From Symbiodinium natans (Eukaryota; Sar; Dinophyceae; Suessiales; Symbiodiniaceae), in the NCBI GenBank assembly GCA_905221605.1, contig CAJNDS010002187.1, positions 359,501 through 423,500 of the forward strand: DNA of 64,000 bases, in the 5' to 3' direction. The position numbers were made by a program, and so were the translations under genes. Below are positions 62,363 through 64,000 of the stretch, in pieces (the stretch's first letter is position 1; every line of letters begins with the position of its first letter). Under the pieces are notes generated by a model, which was not told the origin of the DNA, searched no databases, and was given only the letters and a program-made list of their open reading frames with translations.

Positions 62363-63466
62363 CCTTTTCTGTGCCATGTAACAATCCGACCTCTTGAAGG
62401 TTTTGGGTCTGGGGGTTTTGGGCCTTGTTTGCGGGGGCTCGAGCTTTAGGGTTCGGGCTTGGGGATCATGACCGGGATCCCTAAGCCCTAAATCCTAAAC
62501 CCTAATCCTAAACCCCAAATCCTAAACCCTAAACCCTAAATCCTAAACCCCAAAACCCCAAACCCTAAACAGGATCCCTATGAATAGTTTCAGGAATACT
62601 CCTGAATTTGAGGGGGTATTCGGCCCTCCGGGTCCCTGAGGCTTTTGGGGCTTGGGCTTGGGGTTTAGGTTTTTTATGGCATATTTCGGGATGCAGGCTG
62701 TAGCGCTTCGGACTTCGGGGTTTAGGGTTTAGGTGTGTAGGGTTGAGGTGTTTGGGGTTTGAGGTTTGTTGGCGGTTTGGGGATTATGGCTCGTTTGGTA
62801 AACGAGCTCAGAAGCCATAGCGTTTTTCAACTGCAAGTGCTTCCCTGCTCAATCTGCCTGTCGTGTCACGCACACATGCTGGTAAGCCCAGATTTTCCTG
62901 AGGGCGGATATTCGAAGTCGAACGAGAACCAGTGTTGCTGCTCCGGACTCGGCTGTTCTGGTTTTGGTTTTGGTTTAGGGTTTAGGGTTGAGGGTTTAAG
63001 TCTAGGGTTTAGGGGTTTAGGGTTTAGGGTTTAGGGTTCAGGGTTCAGGGTTTAGGGTTTAGGGTTTAGGGCTTAGGGTTTAGGGTTTAGGGTAAGTGTG
63101 GTCCTTAAGTAGGGATCTGACTGTCTTGGACACATGGGCCGTTCTGCACAGAAGGTCAGGTGTGTTGGGGTATCCATTTTTTCGGATCCTAAAGTACCAA
63201 TGCTTCCCACCCCCAGTGCAGATCTCCTTGAATCCTAAACCCAAACCCCAAAAGCGAATGGTTGAGTCATGTCCCAGGAAGCTTACAAACACCTTCTCTA
63301 CGAATCTGTAAAAGCCCGTATAACCTCTTACAAACCCTTACTGCCCTAAACCCGAAATGGAGTACTAAGGCTTAGTGAAGGGTCATCTGGGCCTTATTTG
63401 GAGTAAATGGTTCTGTGGAGTTCAAGGGTAGGTAGGGAAACTTGCGGAGAGCTCTTGGGCCTAGAC

Positions 63467-63570
63467 TATATCCCCCTTTGGGAATCATTATTTTTTGTTT
63501 CAGTTTATATAAAGCCCAAGAGGATGTTAAAACTATTGTTTTTATTAAGGTTCTAAGGGGAGTATAGTAG
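63467..63570 (+). repeat. AT-rich dispersed repeat (family 3), copy b
   Basis: TATCCCCCTTTGGGAATC ... CCCAAGAGGATGTTAAA ... TTATTAAGGTTCTAAGGGG. Confidence 0.85.
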
Positions 63571-63700
63571 GGTGTAGGGGTTAATCAGGGGTTTAGGGTT
63601 TACGGTTGTTTGCCATTCTGTGAAGGGACTGGGCTACTGTACGATGGGTTGAAGGATTAACAGCAAGCCGAAATCTCCTACGTACCTGGTCAATATTGCT

Positions 63701-63796
63701 ATTTCCCAAAATAGGGGTACCCCGTTTATTCCCCAAATAGAATAGAGTCCCCTAAAAGGGACCCCCAAAAAGGTACCCTGTTTCCGGAAACCCCCC
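63701..63796. mobile_element. MITE-like palindrome (family 5), copy b
   Basis: Flanked by ATATTGCT at 63693-63700 and 63797-63804, a likely 8-bp target duplication. Confidence 0.8.
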
Positions 63797-64000
63797 ATAT
63801 TGCTGCACCCTGACCAAACTCGTGGGGTCTGAGACAAGAATCAGGGAATTCGGCACGCCGAAGAACGAAGCCCTAAATCCTAGTAGCTCAATTCCCCTCT
63901 TGTGTGCAAGAAACCAGGATTTCAAGCTGATTCAGGGTTGAAGGGCTTCAGGATTGAGGATTCAAGTGCGTAGGGATCTAGTAGGGCTTTGGGAGAGCCA

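Larger units (their letters stand above)
62363..64000. other. Repeat-rich end of window, no assigned gene
   Basis: TTTAGGG at 62980-63092, family-3 and family-5 repeats, and short unique stretches. No exon could be supported. Confidence 0.6.

Noticed and set aside
1-64000. True chromosome end
   Set aside because: Telomere-like arrays occur in both orientations throughout and alternate with exons, so they are interstitial.

Overview
The window looks like nuclear DNA of a dinoflagellate. Four things point that way. (1) A degenerate dinoflagellate spliced-leader (DinoSL) relic lies just upstream of an ATG (minus strand, 8083-8105). (2) Plant-type telomere heptamers (TTTAGGG/CCCTAAA) and variants fill most non-coding DNA from about 8.1 kb onward. 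(3) Introns open with GC or GA about as often as GT. (4) FNIP-repeat and retroelement sequence of a kind abundant in dinoflagellates is present. No long-ORF track shows the main gene of the window: it had to be assembled by eye from micro-exons.

Layout. 1-8.1 kb, minus strand: an intronless, mRNA-derived gene or element. It encodes WW, S1, a PABC/MLLE-like domain and six CCCH zinc fingers in three long ORFs joined by two -1 frame steps. 8.1-11.8 kb, plus strand: exons of a protein kinase (DFG, GTVAYMAPEVF, VWAMGVVAYELL) with an unusually long activation segment, in telomere-repeat introns. 11.85-21.88 kb: an approximately 10 kb composite insertion, antisense to the kinase, splitting a GAGGGTTTAG decamer array. 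In minus-strand order it holds an FNIP-repeat array with frame breaks, a 161-codon ORF, a truncated reverse transcriptase-RNase H, a kinase-like domain, and dozens of short hairpins and boxes described in the findings. 21.9-31.3 kb: repeat-dominated DNA with no exon I can assign.

31.36-56.54 kb, plus strand: a calcium-dependent protein kinase (CDPK) split into about 31 micro-exons (18-81 nt). The joined exons read as a nearly complete kinase domain, junction helix and four EF-hands, ending in TAG at 56541. Coding DNA is only about 5% of the span; introns consist largely of telomere-like repeats, homopolymer C/G runs and MITE-like palindromes. 57-64 kb: a possible terminal exon (57007-57180), tandem repeats, an ORF of doubtful status (58712-59731), and a few exon-like segments of an unidentified plus-strand gene (60.7-61.9 kb).

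Together the window shows two host signalling genes fragmented by repeat-rich introns, and two intron-poor, reverse-transcription-related blocks on the opposite strand. The most interesting unexplained items are the family of UNCG-tetraloop hairpins with a conserved bulge, the AAGGTGAATTTTTC boundary box, and the telomere-repeat introns around micro-exons. All domain calls are by eye; no database search was possible.
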